A DNA stretch of 64,000 nucleotides from Cohnella sp. WQ 127256 (GTDB lineage Bacteria > Bacillota > Bacilli > Paenibacillales > Paenibacillaceae), in contig NZ_JAMZCY010000004.1 in assembly GCF_024519285.1 (NCBI RefSeq), positions 620,001 to 684,000 of the forward strand, read 5' to 3'. Below, piece after piece: positions 42,935-51,970 of the stretch. The position numbers were made by a program, and so were the translations under genes. The first letter of the stretch is position 1. Every line of letters begins with the position of its first letter. The notes beneath the pieces are model-generated. The model worked only from the letters and a program-made list of their open reading frames with translations. It had not been told where the DNA came from and did not search any database.

Positions 42935-43720
42935 TTAATGACTTAGAAAATACTTTACAATAAAATATACACCAACAGCTAGCCCCATTATCACGATAAT
43001 ACTCACCAGCAATAGTGAGTATTTCACCGTCGGGGACATGTAATAAGGTACTGCCTCTAGCCAGTGATTCAATAGTTTAACTAGATTATAGTTGGATTTT
43101 CCGTTCTTCCTCTGGTGATGCTCTGTTAAGGTGTTTGCCATATTAGCTTTACTTTTCAGCAGGATCCCCTGAATAACAGGTTTTGGTGATTGATCCTGAA
43201 TAATCATCGTCACGATAGCTCTTCTCATGATTACGAAGTTACTAAACGAAACCCTCTGGTTCGTGCTCATGAACACAAGAAAATGATTCAAGCGAGATGC
43301 AAGCTGTCTAATCCAAGATTGGTTATAGATTATCCTTTGACCCATGACAACATCGTAACCCTCGTTAATCTTATTAATTAGCTTTATAACCTCACTGGGC
43401 GGATTTTGCATATCATCATCCATTAGAACAACAAGCTCACCCCTGCAATGTCTAAGCCCTGTCATTAATGCAAGCTGTTGGCCGCTATTCGTCTCGTTAT
43501 GAATAACAATAACATTCGTATACTGGTCCCTCAGGTTCTCGCATACTTGACGACTATCATCCTTGCTGCCATCGTTGATTAGAATGATCTCTAATGAAAA
43601 TAAATCATTGTATAAGTGTAGTAGTGATGTTACCACAATCCCAATGCTGTCCTGTGAGTTATACACGGGAATCACTATAGATAATTCAATATGCTCCACT
43701 TTTTTATTCTCTTTCCACAT
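42935..43720 (-). CDS. Polyprenyl-phosphate glycosyltransferase (GtrB/Dpm1-like GT2)
   Basis: A 261-aa GT2 enzyme: ELSIVIPVYNSQDSIG, LINDGSKDDS, LVVLMDDDMQNPPSEV (the DDD...NPPS block of dolichyl/undecaprenyl-phosphate transferases), then QGILLKSKA and RKNGKSNYNLVKLLNHWLEAV, the membrane-interface helix motif of GtrB/ArnC-type proteins. One C-terminal membrane helix covers about 232-256. These enzymes load a sugar onto undecaprenyl phosphate at the inner face. It pairs logically with the GT-C transferase at 45638. The start follows the GNAT stop with no gap. Confidence 0.85.
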   Translation of the reverse strand: MWKENKKVEHIELSIVIPVYNSQDSIGIVVTSLLHLYNDLFSLEIILINDGSKDDSRQVCENLRDQYTNVIVIHNETNSGQQLALMTGLRHCRGELVVLMDDDMQNPPSEVIKLINKINEGYDVVMGQRIIYNQSWIRQLASRLNHFLVFMSTNQRVSFSNFVIMRRAIVTMIIQDQSPKPVIQGILLKSKANMANTLTEHHQRKNGKSNYNLVKLLNHWLEAVPYYMSPTVKYSLLLVSIIVIMGLAVGVYFIVKYFLSH

Positions 43721-43721
43721 G

Positions 43722-44459
43722 TCATCGTGTCACTCTTCTTAATATGTAGTAGATCTCCTTCATCTCGAAACCGACAAATGAATACGCTCTTAATGCTTCG
43801 AAGTTGTTAGATGAGACCAATAAATTCATTTTGGTAAATCCTGCCTCTGCCGTCCAAGTGAGGACCTCCTTCATGTAGCGTACTCCAATAGCCATTCTTC
43901 TATAATTTTTATAAAGGCTGGCTAGTATCGCATGGATGGTTTTATCTTTTCCTTTAAGAAAAAAATAGAAACCGATCTTATTTGACTTTAATGTCGCCTC
44001 TACGATTATAGCATTCCCGCTAAGAAACCCATCCCTGATCCAATTCATATAACGTTTGTGCGCTAAGCTACTCCCTAATACAGGATCAAGCGACACTCTA
44101 TCGGTAACAAAAAGATTCTCATCAATATTGGACAGCATATCTTCCAACCGTTCCATGCTATCTATTGTTTGGAATTGAATGCGCTCCGAATTTGCTTTTG
44201 TGAATCGGGATTGTTCTGTGAGGTTCGTTAGATTCACAGTCATTTCCATTTGCATCTCCATAAATCTAAAGCCAGCTTCCTCAAGACCATGTACGAGATC
44301 TATTCTAAGCTTAGGTACTTTAGCTACGATATAGTCATAGGTTGTATAATCATCTTCAAGAGCAACCAAACAATCCGCTGAATCATTTGCGTCTATTTCG
44401 ATTTCCAGCACTTTTTTATCAAAATTCCGCTTTTCCCAATATGCATCTCTCTTATTCAT
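43722..44459 (-). CDS. GNAT acetyltransferase, probable sugar N-acetyltransferase (WecD-like)
   Basis: About 245 aa. An N-terminal half (VPKLRIDLVHGLEEAGFRFME) precedes a GNAT domain whose acetyl-CoA site is ILASLYKNYRRMAIGVRYMKEVL, then MNLLVSSNNFEALRAYSFVGFEMKEIYYILRR. The I-D-L-V-x-x-L-E-x-x-G-F-x-F pattern matches dTDP-fucosamine acetyltransferase WecD and relatives. I prefer the ATG at 44459 (GGAG 8 bp upstream, 8-bp overlap with the aminotransferase gene) over the upstream frame extension. With the WecE-like enzyme it would give a 4-acetamido-4,6-dideoxyhexose nucleotide. Confidence 0.75.
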   Translation of the reverse strand: MNKRDAYWEKRNFDKKVLEIEIDANDSADCLVALEDDYTTYDYIVAKVPKLRIDLVHGLEEAGFRFMEMQMEMTVNLTNLTEQSRFTKANSERIQFQTIDSMERLEDMLSNIDENLFVTDRVSLDPVLGSSLAHKRYMNWIRDGFLSGNAIIVEATLKSNKIGFYFFLKGKDKTIHAILASLYKNYRRMAIGVRYMKEVLTWTAEAGFTKMNLLVSSNNFEALRAYSFVGFEMKEIYYILRRVTR

Positions 44460-45621
44460 TGTATGACTCCTTAACCTTTTTTGCTTCTTCTTCATCTGCA
44501 AAATATCGTTTAATCAAACTTGCCGTATAATGAATATCTTCTTGTTGCAAACCGAAATACATAGGAAGTCTCATAATTTTTTCACTTTCGCTTGTTGTAT
44601 GGATATCCGCTTCATGAAAGAGTCCGTACCTTTTCCCCATGTCGGAACTATGCAAGGGAGCGTAGTGCACAGTAGTCGTTACCCCATTTTGTTCTAAGTA
44701 AGACATTAATCCGGTTCGGACGGTTTGATTTTTGACTTTAATATAAAAGATATGTCCGTTATGATTGACGTCCTTGGGGATGACTGGCAGCATCAGCTTG
44801 TCGTCAAGCATTAATTCTTCTAATGCAACATAGTAGGTTTGCCAACTTCTTAATCTATCTGCGTTAATAGGTTCGGCCAATAACAATTGAGGATATAAGT
44901 ATGCAGCATTCAATTCGCTTAATAAATAAGAAGATCCGATGTCGATCCAAGTATATCTATGGATTGCCCCTTGCAAATACTTTGTACGATTGGTTCCTTT
45001 TTCCCTAATGATCTCTGCTCTTTCAATAAATCTTTTGTCATTGATAATCAATGCTCCGCCTTCGCCACAATGATAATTTTTCGATTCATGAAAACTGAAA
45101 CACCCTAAATGACCGATCGTACCCAAATACTTGCCCTGATACTTGCTCATTAATGCATGCGCCGCATCTTCAATAACAACCAAATTATATCGATGAGCAA
45201 GCCTCATAATTTTGTCCATCTCACAGGAGACACCCGCATAGTGTACGGCAACAATCGCCTTCGTTTTATCCGTAATTGCTCTTTCTATTAGCATCTCATT
45301 TATATTCATCGTATCTAGTCGAATATCTACGAATACGAGTTTAGCGCCACGAAGGATAAAGGCATTCGCCGTGGAGACAAACGTAAAGGAGGGAATAATA
45401 ATCTCATCCCCTTCGGCAATATCGAGCAAGATGGCAGCCAACTCGAGCGCATGTGTGCAAGATGGAGTTAAAAGCGCTCTGTCACAAGCTAACGTATCTT
45501 CAAACCAACTACTGCATTGTTGGGTCAGAGGGCCATCACCCGCCATTTTCCCGGTTTCCATCACTTTGCGAATATAGAGTTCTTCTTTTCCTGTAATTAG
45601 CGGCTTATTAAAAGGAATCAT
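44452..45621 (-). CDS. dTDP-4-amino-4,6-dideoxygalactose transaminase-like (DegT/WecE)
   Basis: A 389-aa PLP-dependent sugar aminotransferase. The N-terminus MIPFNKPLITGKEELYIRKVMETGKMAGDGPLT is nearly the WecE/RffA family start. The chain continues with TPSCTHALELAAILL, EIIIPSFTFVSTANAF, VVIEDAAHAL, the PLP lysine in SFHESKNYHCGEGGA at about 180, and a C-terminal block VHYAPLHSSDMGKRYG. It should transaminate a 4-keto-6-deoxy nucleotide sugar using glutamate. The dTDP-glucose synthase and dehydratase needed upstream are not in this window. Overlaps the GNAT gene that would acetylate its product. Confidence 0.85.
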   Translation of the reverse strand: MIPFNKPLITGKEELYIRKVMETGKMAGDGPLTQQCSSWFEDTLACDRALLTPSCTHALELAAILLDIAEGDEIIIPSFTFVSTANAFILRGAKLVFVDIRLDTMNINEMLIERAITDKTKAIVAVHYAGVSCEMDKIMRLAHRYNLVVIEDAAHALMSKYQGKYLGTIGHLGCFSFHESKNYHCGEGGALIINDKRFIERAEIIREKGTNRTKYLQGAIHRYTWIDIGSSYLLSELNAAYLYPQLLLAEPINADRLRSWQTYYVALEELMLDDKLMLPVIPKDVNHNGHIFYIKVKNQTVRTGLMSYLEQNGVTTTVHYAPLHSSDMGKRYGLFHEADIHTTSESEKIMRLPMYFGLQQEDIHYTASLIKRYFADEEEAKKVKESYNE

Positions 45622-45637
45622 TTCACTGTAGCTCCGT

Positions 45638-47182
45638 TCATCTCGTTGTCGTATCTACATGACGCAATACGGTATAATTCGTCGGCATCGCTTCTACAGT
45701 AATTGCCTCGTAATTGATATTCAGATACTCCCACAGAATCGGGTGCGTATTGCGAAATCGCAGATCATCCCTTCCATCCAAGGCAATATCTCCGAGAATA
45801 ACCAAACTTACGTTGTTCTGCTTTAATTCTTGAATCTGTTCGCGTTGCCTATCTTCAGTCTCAGGGAACAGCAAATAAATATCCCACAAGGGTGCCTTCA
45901 AATTCAAGAGGGGGTACAACGTAGGCGTATGGGGAGCAATAAAAAGATTTTCCCCCGATTTGAGGTATAGATTCTTGATGTCCTGTACAGTTCGAATAAA
46001 GTTAGCGGTAAATGCATCTACACTTATCTCATTACCGGCTAGATCCAACTTCACAAACGGATTATCCGGAGGCGCCTGTATTTGTTGATTCAAGGGTTGA
46101 ACCCTGCCTACAGACAAAAATGAGACGATTAACATGGTGGTCAAAAAAACGATGGATTTAACCTTGCTTCGTTTTAAATATTCTAGAGCCCAAAAACAGG
46201 ATCCCAGCAGTAGCGGGAAAATCCCTTGAGCTAAATGTCCCAAATCTGCACGCGAGAAAGCAACATGTATATAGGGGATGCCTACAGATACTGAGGCGAC
46301 AAGATATAAGTTTGTTTTCTTAAAAATTATGCTACGTATCGCCCATCCAGCAGGGAATAGAAGTACTAGAAGAAACAAACAGCCCACAATGAGTCCGCTG
46401 ACGATGTCCATAACAGGAAGGTTGGTAAAGTCTACTCTCCAAGGCCAAGGAAGAGGAAGAGGAAGATTGGTATTCCCTAATCGGAACAGCCAGATGATTG
46501 TATCAATAAAGTTCTTGAAAGATCCAGGGATAAAAATAAACATAAGAAGCCTCGGAGAATACCCGATGAAGATGCCGATTCCTATACAGCCAATTTTCTT
46601 CATGAAGTTCGCTCTGTCTATTTTGAAGAAGATGTATAAAGAGGTAATAGCAAATGAGATAAGTAAATACAGCCCATGATTACTACCAAAGAAAGCGGCA
46701 AGACCAATAAAGATTCCACTAAGTATATATCGAACAGGTTTTGGTTTCTCCAACAGGAGAATAACCATATATATTGCAATCATGCTGATGCTGATATCGA
46801 ACATCTTGTGCCTAGGGTATACCCATAACATCAAGATAGTACCTATGATCAATAAGGAGCCCCATGATTTAGTCACACGTCTTACTGAAAGCAGAGCACA
46901 CGTCAGTCCTATCAGTAGAAATAAAAGTACGGCAAGTCTAAGTGTAAGTATATTGGTGTTGCCGAATATCTTAAACCAGAAGGCTACCCAATAATATCTG
47001 CCAGGATCATAAGACTGAAAATCCATTAATGGAATTTCTCCAATAGATGTTTGAATGGCTCCGTACCAGAGATAGCCTTCATCCGACATGTTAATTCCAA
47101 TATTTGCCTGTATAATAAAAGTGATGCCTATTAAGATAAATGACAACCCGCATATGTATGTCCAATCCGGAATCTTTTTCAT
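45638..47182 (-). CDS. GT-C (ArnT/PMT-like) membrane glycosyltransferase
   Basis: A 514-aa protein with about ten membrane helices. The catalytic first loop has NMSDEGYLWYGAIQ (Asp-Glu pair) and YDPGRYYW, the hallmark of lipid-linked-sugar-dependent GT-C enzymes. A soluble C-terminal domain of about 130 residues ends the chain (VKLDLAGNEISVDAFTANF...). It would transfer a sugar from undecaprenyl phosphate to an acceptor outside the membrane. It is the first gene of the four-gene operon, 16 bp ahead of the aminotransferase. The acceptor is unknown. Confidence 0.8.
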   Translation of the reverse strand: MKKIPDWTYICGLSFILIGITFIIQANIGINMSDEGYLWYGAIQTSIGEIPLMDFQSYDPGRYYWVAFWFKIFGNTNILTLRLAVLLFLLIGLTCALLSVRRVTKSWGSLLIIGTILMLWVYPRHKMFDISISMIAIYMVILLLEKPKPVRYILSGIFIGLAAFFGSNHGLYLLISFAITSLYIFFKIDRANFMKKIGCIGIGIFIGYSPRLLMFIFIPGSFKNFIDTIIWLFRLGNTNLPLPLPWPWRVDFTNLPVMDIVSGLIVGCLFLLVLLFPAGWAIRSIIFKKTNLYLVASVSVGIPYIHVAFSRADLGHLAQGIFPLLLGSCFWALEYLKRSKVKSIVFLTTMLIVSFLSVGRVQPLNQQIQAPPDNPFVKLDLAGNEISVDAFTANFIRTVQDIKNLYLKSGENLFIAPHTPTLYPLLNLKAPLWDIYLLFPETEDRQREQIQELKQNNVSLVILGDIALDGRDDLRFRNTHPILWEYLNINYEAITVEAMPTNYTVLRHVDTTTR

Positions 47183-47345
47183 ATCTACACTTCCACCCTG
47201 TTAAATAGCATTCCTTCTCAATATCCATCTCATATCGAAGCTATATTTTTATAAAATTGAAATCTATTATTGTTGTAATATAAAGTAATTATTAGTTATT
47301 ATATAATAGCTCTTCCTTAATGGATAGTGCTCGGTGTCATGAATG

Positions 47346-47359
47346 TTGTCATATGACAA
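47346..47359. promoter_or_regulatory. Candidate operator palindrome
   Basis: TTGTCATATGACAA is a perfect 14-bp palindrome in the 232-bp divergent gap, 56 bp before the acyl-CoA ligase start. A dimeric repressor site is possible; no regulator is encoded beside it. Confidence 0.4.
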
Positions 47360-47414
47360 ATTGTAATTTAGTGGATTAATTGGTCTTAAAATGCCGAGGA
47401 TGGAGATTGTTTTG

Positions 47415-49013
47415 ATGGAAAATAGTCATTTGGAAAGAAACCTGATTCAAAGAGTCTGCATTGGCGATATGCTCATAAGAACTACCCAACGTTTTCCCAA
47501 TAAAATTGCTTTAGTTGATGGGGATGTTGCATTAACATATAAGGAATTTAATGAAAAAGTAAATCAGGTTGCTCGTACCATTCTTCAAAGGGGTTACCAA
47601 AAGGGCGATGTTGTAGCAACCCTGTGTGAAAATACGAATGAATTCGTCATCACTTATTTTGCATGTGCGAAGTCCGGTTTAGTCGTCATGCCTCTGAATG
47701 TAAAGCTGGCGTGTGTCGACCTTGCTTATCAGTTAAACCAATCTGAAACCAAAGTTCTCGTTTTCACACAAAGCTCGAAGGATAAGGTGGAGAATTTAAT
47801 CGATGAAGTTCCTACCTTACAAGATCTCTTCATGACAGAAGTCGATGTAGAGTCTATGTTAAGGGGAAAGAACATTTTCCCTTTTTCACAACTGGAGTCC
47901 GGGGACGCTTCGGAAATTGAAGTTATTATTGAGGATCGAGATACTTTCCAATTAATGTATACCTCTGGAACCACTTCAACTCCAAAGGGAGTAGAGACAA
48001 GCCATCTTGCCATTTATTTTTCTGCAATGAGCACAGCTTTGCAATATAAATTGGATCATAATGATTCCTCCATTGTTATGTTGCCCTTATTCCATGTAGG
48101 GGGATTAAGCTGTATCCTTCTGCCGAACATTTTGGTAGGCGGGACAAATGTGCTAATAAGACGATATAATGCATCGAATATCTTGAATGCGATGGAAGAA
48201 TACAGGACGACTTGGACGATGCTTTCTGCCCCGATGTGGCTTGAAATTTCAGACCAACCCAGTCTTTCGGGAAGAGATTTTTCTTCCATGAGACTTTGTG
48301 TATGCGCTATTGCGACTTTACCGCTCGCAAGACATCAACAGGTTAAAAATATATTTAATGATGCTACTATTATATTGATATCAGGGCAAACAGAATTTAC
48401 ACCGCCGAATACAGCTCAACGTCCCGAACATGCAATTTCAAAAAGCAGTGCGTGGGGGGAGCCTGTCGTAGCCCAAACCGCCAAAGCAATGGATGATCAT
48501 GGTAATATATTGTCTCCTGGAGAGCTTGGAGAGTTAGTATACCGCGGTCCTCAATCGATGACACGTTATTTCAAAAATCCTGAAGCAACTGAAAACGCAT
48601 TCAAGTATGGATGGTTCCATTCTGGTGATAATGGTTTTATTGATGAAGAGAATGTAGTATGGTTTGTTGATCGCAAGAAAGACATGATTAAAACCGGAGG
48701 TGAAAATGTAGCTTCGGTTGAAGTCGAATTAGTTGTTAGAAGCCATGCGAAAGTAGCCGAATGTGCAGCTGTTGGTTTGCCTCATGAACGTTGGAGCGAA
48801 GCCGTTACTGTATTCGCTAGAATAAAAGAAGGAGAATCCGTTCAGGAAAATGAGCTGATTGATTATTGTAAAGAACGATTAGCCGGTTTTAAAGTGCCTA
48901 AGAAAGTTGTCTTTATGAACGAATTCCCAATGACAGCAAGTGGAAAGATTCAAAAGCATGAATTGAGGAATATATATAAAGATCTTTATAATATAAAAGA
49001 AGTAAATATATAA
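47415..49013 (+). CDS. AMP-dependent acyl-CoA synthetase/ligase
   Basis: A 532-aa ANL-superfamily ligase. The AMP-binding motif LMYTSGTTSTPKGVETSH is at about 182; the second core motif (GQTEFTPPNT, then GWFHSGDNGFIDEENVVWFVDRKKDMIKTGGENVA) and the C-terminal lysine in PMTASGKIQKHELR complete the active site. It should activate a fatty or aromatic acid as its CoA thioester. The ATG at 47415 has GGAG about 9 bp upstream. It stands alone, divergent from the lipid-linked sugar operon, without beta-oxidation genes nearby. Confidence 0.9.
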   Translation: MENSHLERNLIQRVCIGDMLIRTTQRFPNKIALVDGDVALTYKEFNEKVNQVARTILQRGYQKGDVVATLCENTNEFVITYFACAKSGLVVMPLNVKLACVDLAYQLNQSETKVLVFTQSSKDKVENLIDEVPTLQDLFMTEVDVESMLRGKNIFPFSQLESGDASEIEVIIEDRDTFQLMYTSGTTSTPKGVETSHLAIYFSAMSTALQYKLDHNDSSIVMLPLFHVGGLSCILLPNILVGGTNVLIRRYNASNILNAMEEYRTTWTMLSAPMWLEISDQPSLSGRDFSSMRLCVCAIATLPLARHQQVKNIFNDATIILISGQTEFTPPNTAQRPEHAISKSSAWGEPVVAQTAKAMDDHGNILSPGELGELVYRGPQSMTRYFKNPEATENAFKYGWFHSGDNGFIDEENVVWFVDRKKDMIKTGGENVASVEVELVVRSHAKVAECAAVGLPHERWSEAVTVFARIKEGESVQENELIDYCKERLAGFKVPKKVVFMNEFPMTASGKIQKHELRNIYKDLYNIKEVNI

Positions 49014-49058
49014 GTCCTAGCTATCACCCAGTTTCAGCTAGGGGGCTACGGCAAAAAT

Positions 49059-49105
49059 TTCGCTCTATTTGTGATAAGGTTCAGCTTAACGGGTCTATCG
49101 GCGAA
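49059..49105 (+). repeat. Dispersed TTCGC...GCGAA palindromic repeat, copy 5 (47 bp, long form)
   Basis: TTCGCTCTATTTGTGATAAGG to GGGTCTATCGGCGAA; nearly identical to the copy at 62422 from ATAxGGTTCAGCTTAACGGG onward. The following 40 bp (to about 49145) are a degenerate version of the stem-loop attached to copies at 7536 and 62422. Confidence 0.7.
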
Positions 49106-49240
49106 AAATGCGAAAGAATCCTGCCGTGGCGCATAATTTACTCGTTCCAAGAGCTATGTTAATAGGCCTTCATAACATACTCAGAAGGCCGTCGAAGTAA
49201 TCGGCGGCCTGATTGTAAGTGATTCAACTATCGTTTCTCG

Positions 49241-49410
49241 TTAGTGCAAAGGTTCGAGTAACTCCACCGCTTTACTTTGGTTACGATCAAACATCGAATC
49301 GTCAAAGATGAATGCGGTCACGCAGTTATCGGAAGTCAATTTCTCCACTTTCTGAACCGTCGCAGCGCTCAGCGATAAAAGGAATTGCCACCACGCGAAT
49401 TTTTCGTGTG
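49241..49410 (-). pseudogene. IS4-family transposase remnant
   Basis: The minus strand reads FAWWQFLLSLSAATVQKVEKL, then FIFDDSMFDRNQSKAVELLE, then a stop at 49241. FxxDDSxFxRNxSKxVELL is the first-Asp block of IS4-type DDE transposases. Both ends are missing and no terminal repeats were found. The remaining gap to 49756 holds only terminators and no credible gene. Confidence 0.65.
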
Positions 49411-49531
49411 GTTTAAGAATCGATAAACGGGTGTTTCTATTTTTACAAGGATAGATCTTTATCCTGATGCAGCTTTATTTACCAAAGACCGTCCTTTCAA
49501 CCCTAGTAGTCCACAAGTTTTCAAATAAAAA

Positions 49532-49554
49532 CAGACGGTATTCACTACCGTCTG
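49532..49554. terminator. Possible terminator hairpin
   Basis: CAGACGGTA (49532-49540) pairs perfectly with TACCGTCTG (49546-49554), loop of five; A-rich before and short T run after. Confidence 0.5.
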
Positions 49555-49619
49555 AGTAGCTATTTTCCGCCCTGCCTTCCTTTCAACCATAATATACAAA
49601 CAATAGGGCGAAATCAAAA

Positions 49620-49637
49620 GGCACCCGCTTGGGTGCC
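49620..49637 (-). terminator. Terminator past the DUF5107 gene
   Basis: GGCACCC (49620-49626), loop GCTT, GGGTGCC (49631-49637). On the minus strand it is followed by TTTTGATTTC, and the DUF5107 gene ends 120 bp earlier. Confidence 0.65.
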
Positions 49638-49756
49638 TGCTTTGTGATGAATAACGGTATGAAGCGATATCTCCCTTGCAAATAATACTAACGAAGATGT
49701 CTAAGTTGTTCTCGTAGGTGATCATTTTGCGGGTGATGCGGCTTTCGGGCGGAGGC

Positions 49757-51778
49757 TTAATTCATTCTAAAATCGATATGAGGCGGCAGCGGGAACAGGG
49801 CAGAAGCTCGGGCAACAAGCTCATCCGTTATCTCCAGATTGTCCTTCAAGGCCATTTTGCGGGCATGATACTGATACCAGAGCTCAACGATCGACTTATC
49901 GCCCTCGCGAAGCGTAGCCACTTCTGTAGCAAACAATCGCTCGAGGAATTCAAACTCGTCCTTCTCCAACGCCGTTGGAGCGACGATAATTTGCAAGCGC
50001 TGGTTTGCTTGGGTCGAATCCGGCATTGCCTTGTAGACACTCCAGGCTTCGGATCGCTGGCCGGACTGGATAAGCAGACTTATGTATTCCTCCGCAAACG
50101 CCACGTCCGGGAAACCATTCGAAATGTCGATGATTTGTTTCATATAGGAGAGCGCTGCATCTGTGTCCTCCTTGCGCAAAGCCGTCTCTGCCAGATTGCG
50201 GTATACCCAGGCAGACGGACGAAGCTGCAGGGAGCGCTCCCACGCTTCGATCGCTTCCTCCTCGGCCCCTTGTTCATACAACATTACGCCAAGATGCATA
50301 TACGCCGCCCACGACTCATTGTTCCGTTCCGACAGACTGTCCTGCAGCATGTCGCGCCACTCGTCCTGCACCATCCACGAAGCTGGAATATCGTCAATCG
50401 AACTGTCCGGCAATCGCCCTGTCTCTAGAAGCTCCAGCCATACATGCTGAGCGGCGGATAGACTTGCAACCTCAAATCGAAGTCCTGCCGGCGTCGAGCG
50501 CCCCTCCTTCTTCTCCCTGCGAAGACGCTCAAGAGCGCCCCAGCCCGATCCCGTATGGAGCAGCTCCTTCGGTTCCCGGTCGGCGTAGCTCTGCAGCTTG
50601 TCGTGGATACGATAAACCTCATCTTCCGGAAGCAGCTGTTCGATCTCGTCATCGATGTATTTCCGAGCTGTTTTCCAGTTTTCTTCATGAGCTTGATTCG
50701 CATCCACGTTAGCAACTCCATACAACTGGGTGAAATCCCAAGCCGTCGTGGCAGGTTGATCCAGACCATGCAACTGCGTTGGAGAAAATCCGGCTTGAAT
50801 TTCGATATAATCGCCCTCGCCCGGCTTCGCTAAGAAATCGCACCAGCGCCGACCTCCGGCATGGCTTCCCCAGCAGAACATTTTATTGTAACGAAGTCTA
50901 GCAGTCGAACGATTGTATACCAATCGGCCATCCTCGTACGCGACGGCTTCCCAAGGCGCTTTGACTTCCTCCGGGTTCTGGAAGAAATAATCGCAGGAGA
51001 ATGGGAATCGATTGGGATAAGAGAGATCAACATCCGGCATCATTGGCAAATGCGGAAGCTTAGCCGCGCCTAATTCTCTAACACGACTATCTAAGAAGAT
51101 TACCTCATCGGTGGAGGAGAATACGCGCACCTGTTTCGTCTCAGCAACAGCTGCATTCGTCCACCAATACATGGGAACAGAAGCGGCATTGTCGTTATTG
51201 ACCCGAACGTAGATGCACAGGTTCTCCGAATCGGGCGGAAGATGGAAGTCAATTTGCCAAAATACGTTTTTGCAGCGCTCATATTCATAAATCCGAAGAA
51301 ACTCGTTCCCCTCATCGTCCGTCAGCTTCGCTGCATGAAGAGGAGAGCACGTCGTGAACGTATGCCCAAAATGCCCGATATTCCACTCGATTCCGCCCGA
51401 GAACCATGCATTCCGGATGGCCAGATTCGCCGGCTGCATGACGGGGTTGCGGAACAGCAGCTCCCGATTCGTCCGCTTATCGACCAACGAATACAATCTG
51501 CCGCCATAGTCAGGAAGAAATACTGCTTGCAGGATGTTGTTCTCAAGGATAATCGTCTTAAGCGTCATCATTTTCTTTTCTCTTGTATACCTATCCTGAA
51601 TACGATATGGCAAAACTCTCACGCCGGTCTCGTAGCCCAGCTTTATTTTCTGTTCAGACGAAAGGGTTCCATTTTCTTTGACGATCTGGTCTTTCGTTCT
51701 GCTTCTAAAGATCGGGAGCGGGTTTTCCCCATTCAGCTCTGCTCCTTCAATTAACAATTCAGATTGATAAACGGCCAT
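49757..51778 (-). CDS. DUF5107 domain protein with TPR-like tail
   Basis: A 673-aa cytoplasmic protein. Residues about 60-370 form a beta-rich domain like the aldose-epimerase/DUF5107 fold (VFLPDYGGRLYSLVDKRTNRELLFRNPVMQPANLAIRNAWFSGGIEWNIGHFGHTF; VPMYWWTNAAVAE). Residues about 470-640 are tetratricopeptide-like helical pairs (SWAAYMHLGVMLYEQGAEEEAIEAWERSLQLRPSAWVYRNLAETALRKEDTDAALSYMKQII). DUF5107 proteins occur in carbohydrate loci, and the Gly-Gly-Arg and Glu-Trp-Asn positions suggest sugar binding. It has a terminator on each side, so it is probably a separate unit at the end of the second glycan locus. Confidence 0.8.
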   Translation of the reverse strand: MAVYQSELLIEGAELNGENPLPIFRSRTKDQIVKENGTLSSEQKIKLGYETGVRVLPYRIQDRYTREKKMMTLKTIILENNILQAVFLPDYGGRLYSLVDKRTNRELLFRNPVMQPANLAIRNAWFSGGIEWNIGHFGHTFTTCSPLHAAKLTDDEGNEFLRIYEYERCKNVFWQIDFHLPPDSENLCIYVRVNNDNAASVPMYWWTNAAVAETKQVRVFSSTDEVIFLDSRVRELGAAKLPHLPMMPDVDLSYPNRFPFSCDYFFQNPEEVKAPWEAVAYEDGRLVYNRSTARLRYNKMFCWGSHAGGRRWCDFLAKPGEGDYIEIQAGFSPTQLHGLDQPATTAWDFTQLYGVANVDANQAHEENWKTARKYIDDEIEQLLPEDEVYRIHDKLQSYADREPKELLHTGSGWGALERLRREKKEGRSTPAGLRFEVASLSAAQHVWLELLETGRLPDSSIDDIPASWMVQDEWRDMLQDSLSERNNESWAAYMHLGVMLYEQGAEEEAIEAWERSLQLRPSAWVYRNLAETALRKEDTDAALSYMKQIIDISNGFPDVAFAEEYISLLIQSGQRSEAWSVYKAMPDSTQANQRLQIIVAPTALEKDEFEFLERLFATEVATLREGDKSIVELWYQYHARKMALKDNLEITDELVARASALFPLPPHIDFRMN

Positions 51779-51849
51779 GATCTTCTCCTCCTATATATTC
51801 GATTCCGCTTTTCATATCCCCGAGGTCGGTGATACGGGAACATACTAAA

Positions 51850-51876
51850 GAAGGGGCATAATTCCATCACCCCTTC
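51850..51876 (-). terminator. Terminator after the DUF4091 gene
   Basis: GAAGGGG (51850-51856) pairs with CCCCTTC (51870-51876). On the minus strand CTTTAGTATG follows. It separates the importer/DUF4091 unit from DUF5107. Confidence 0.55.
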
Positions 51877-51970
51877 AGGAATAATAGCTACACTTAAATC
51901 CGTCGGTTGATTGTACAAACTTTTCTTGCGTCGTTGCCGCTAATGTCGGTACTGCCGCAGTTGGAAGCGG

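Noticed and set aside
49459-49725. 88-aa minus-strand frame in the gap before the DUF5107 gene
   Set aside because: It contains two terminator hairpins and no protein-like signature.
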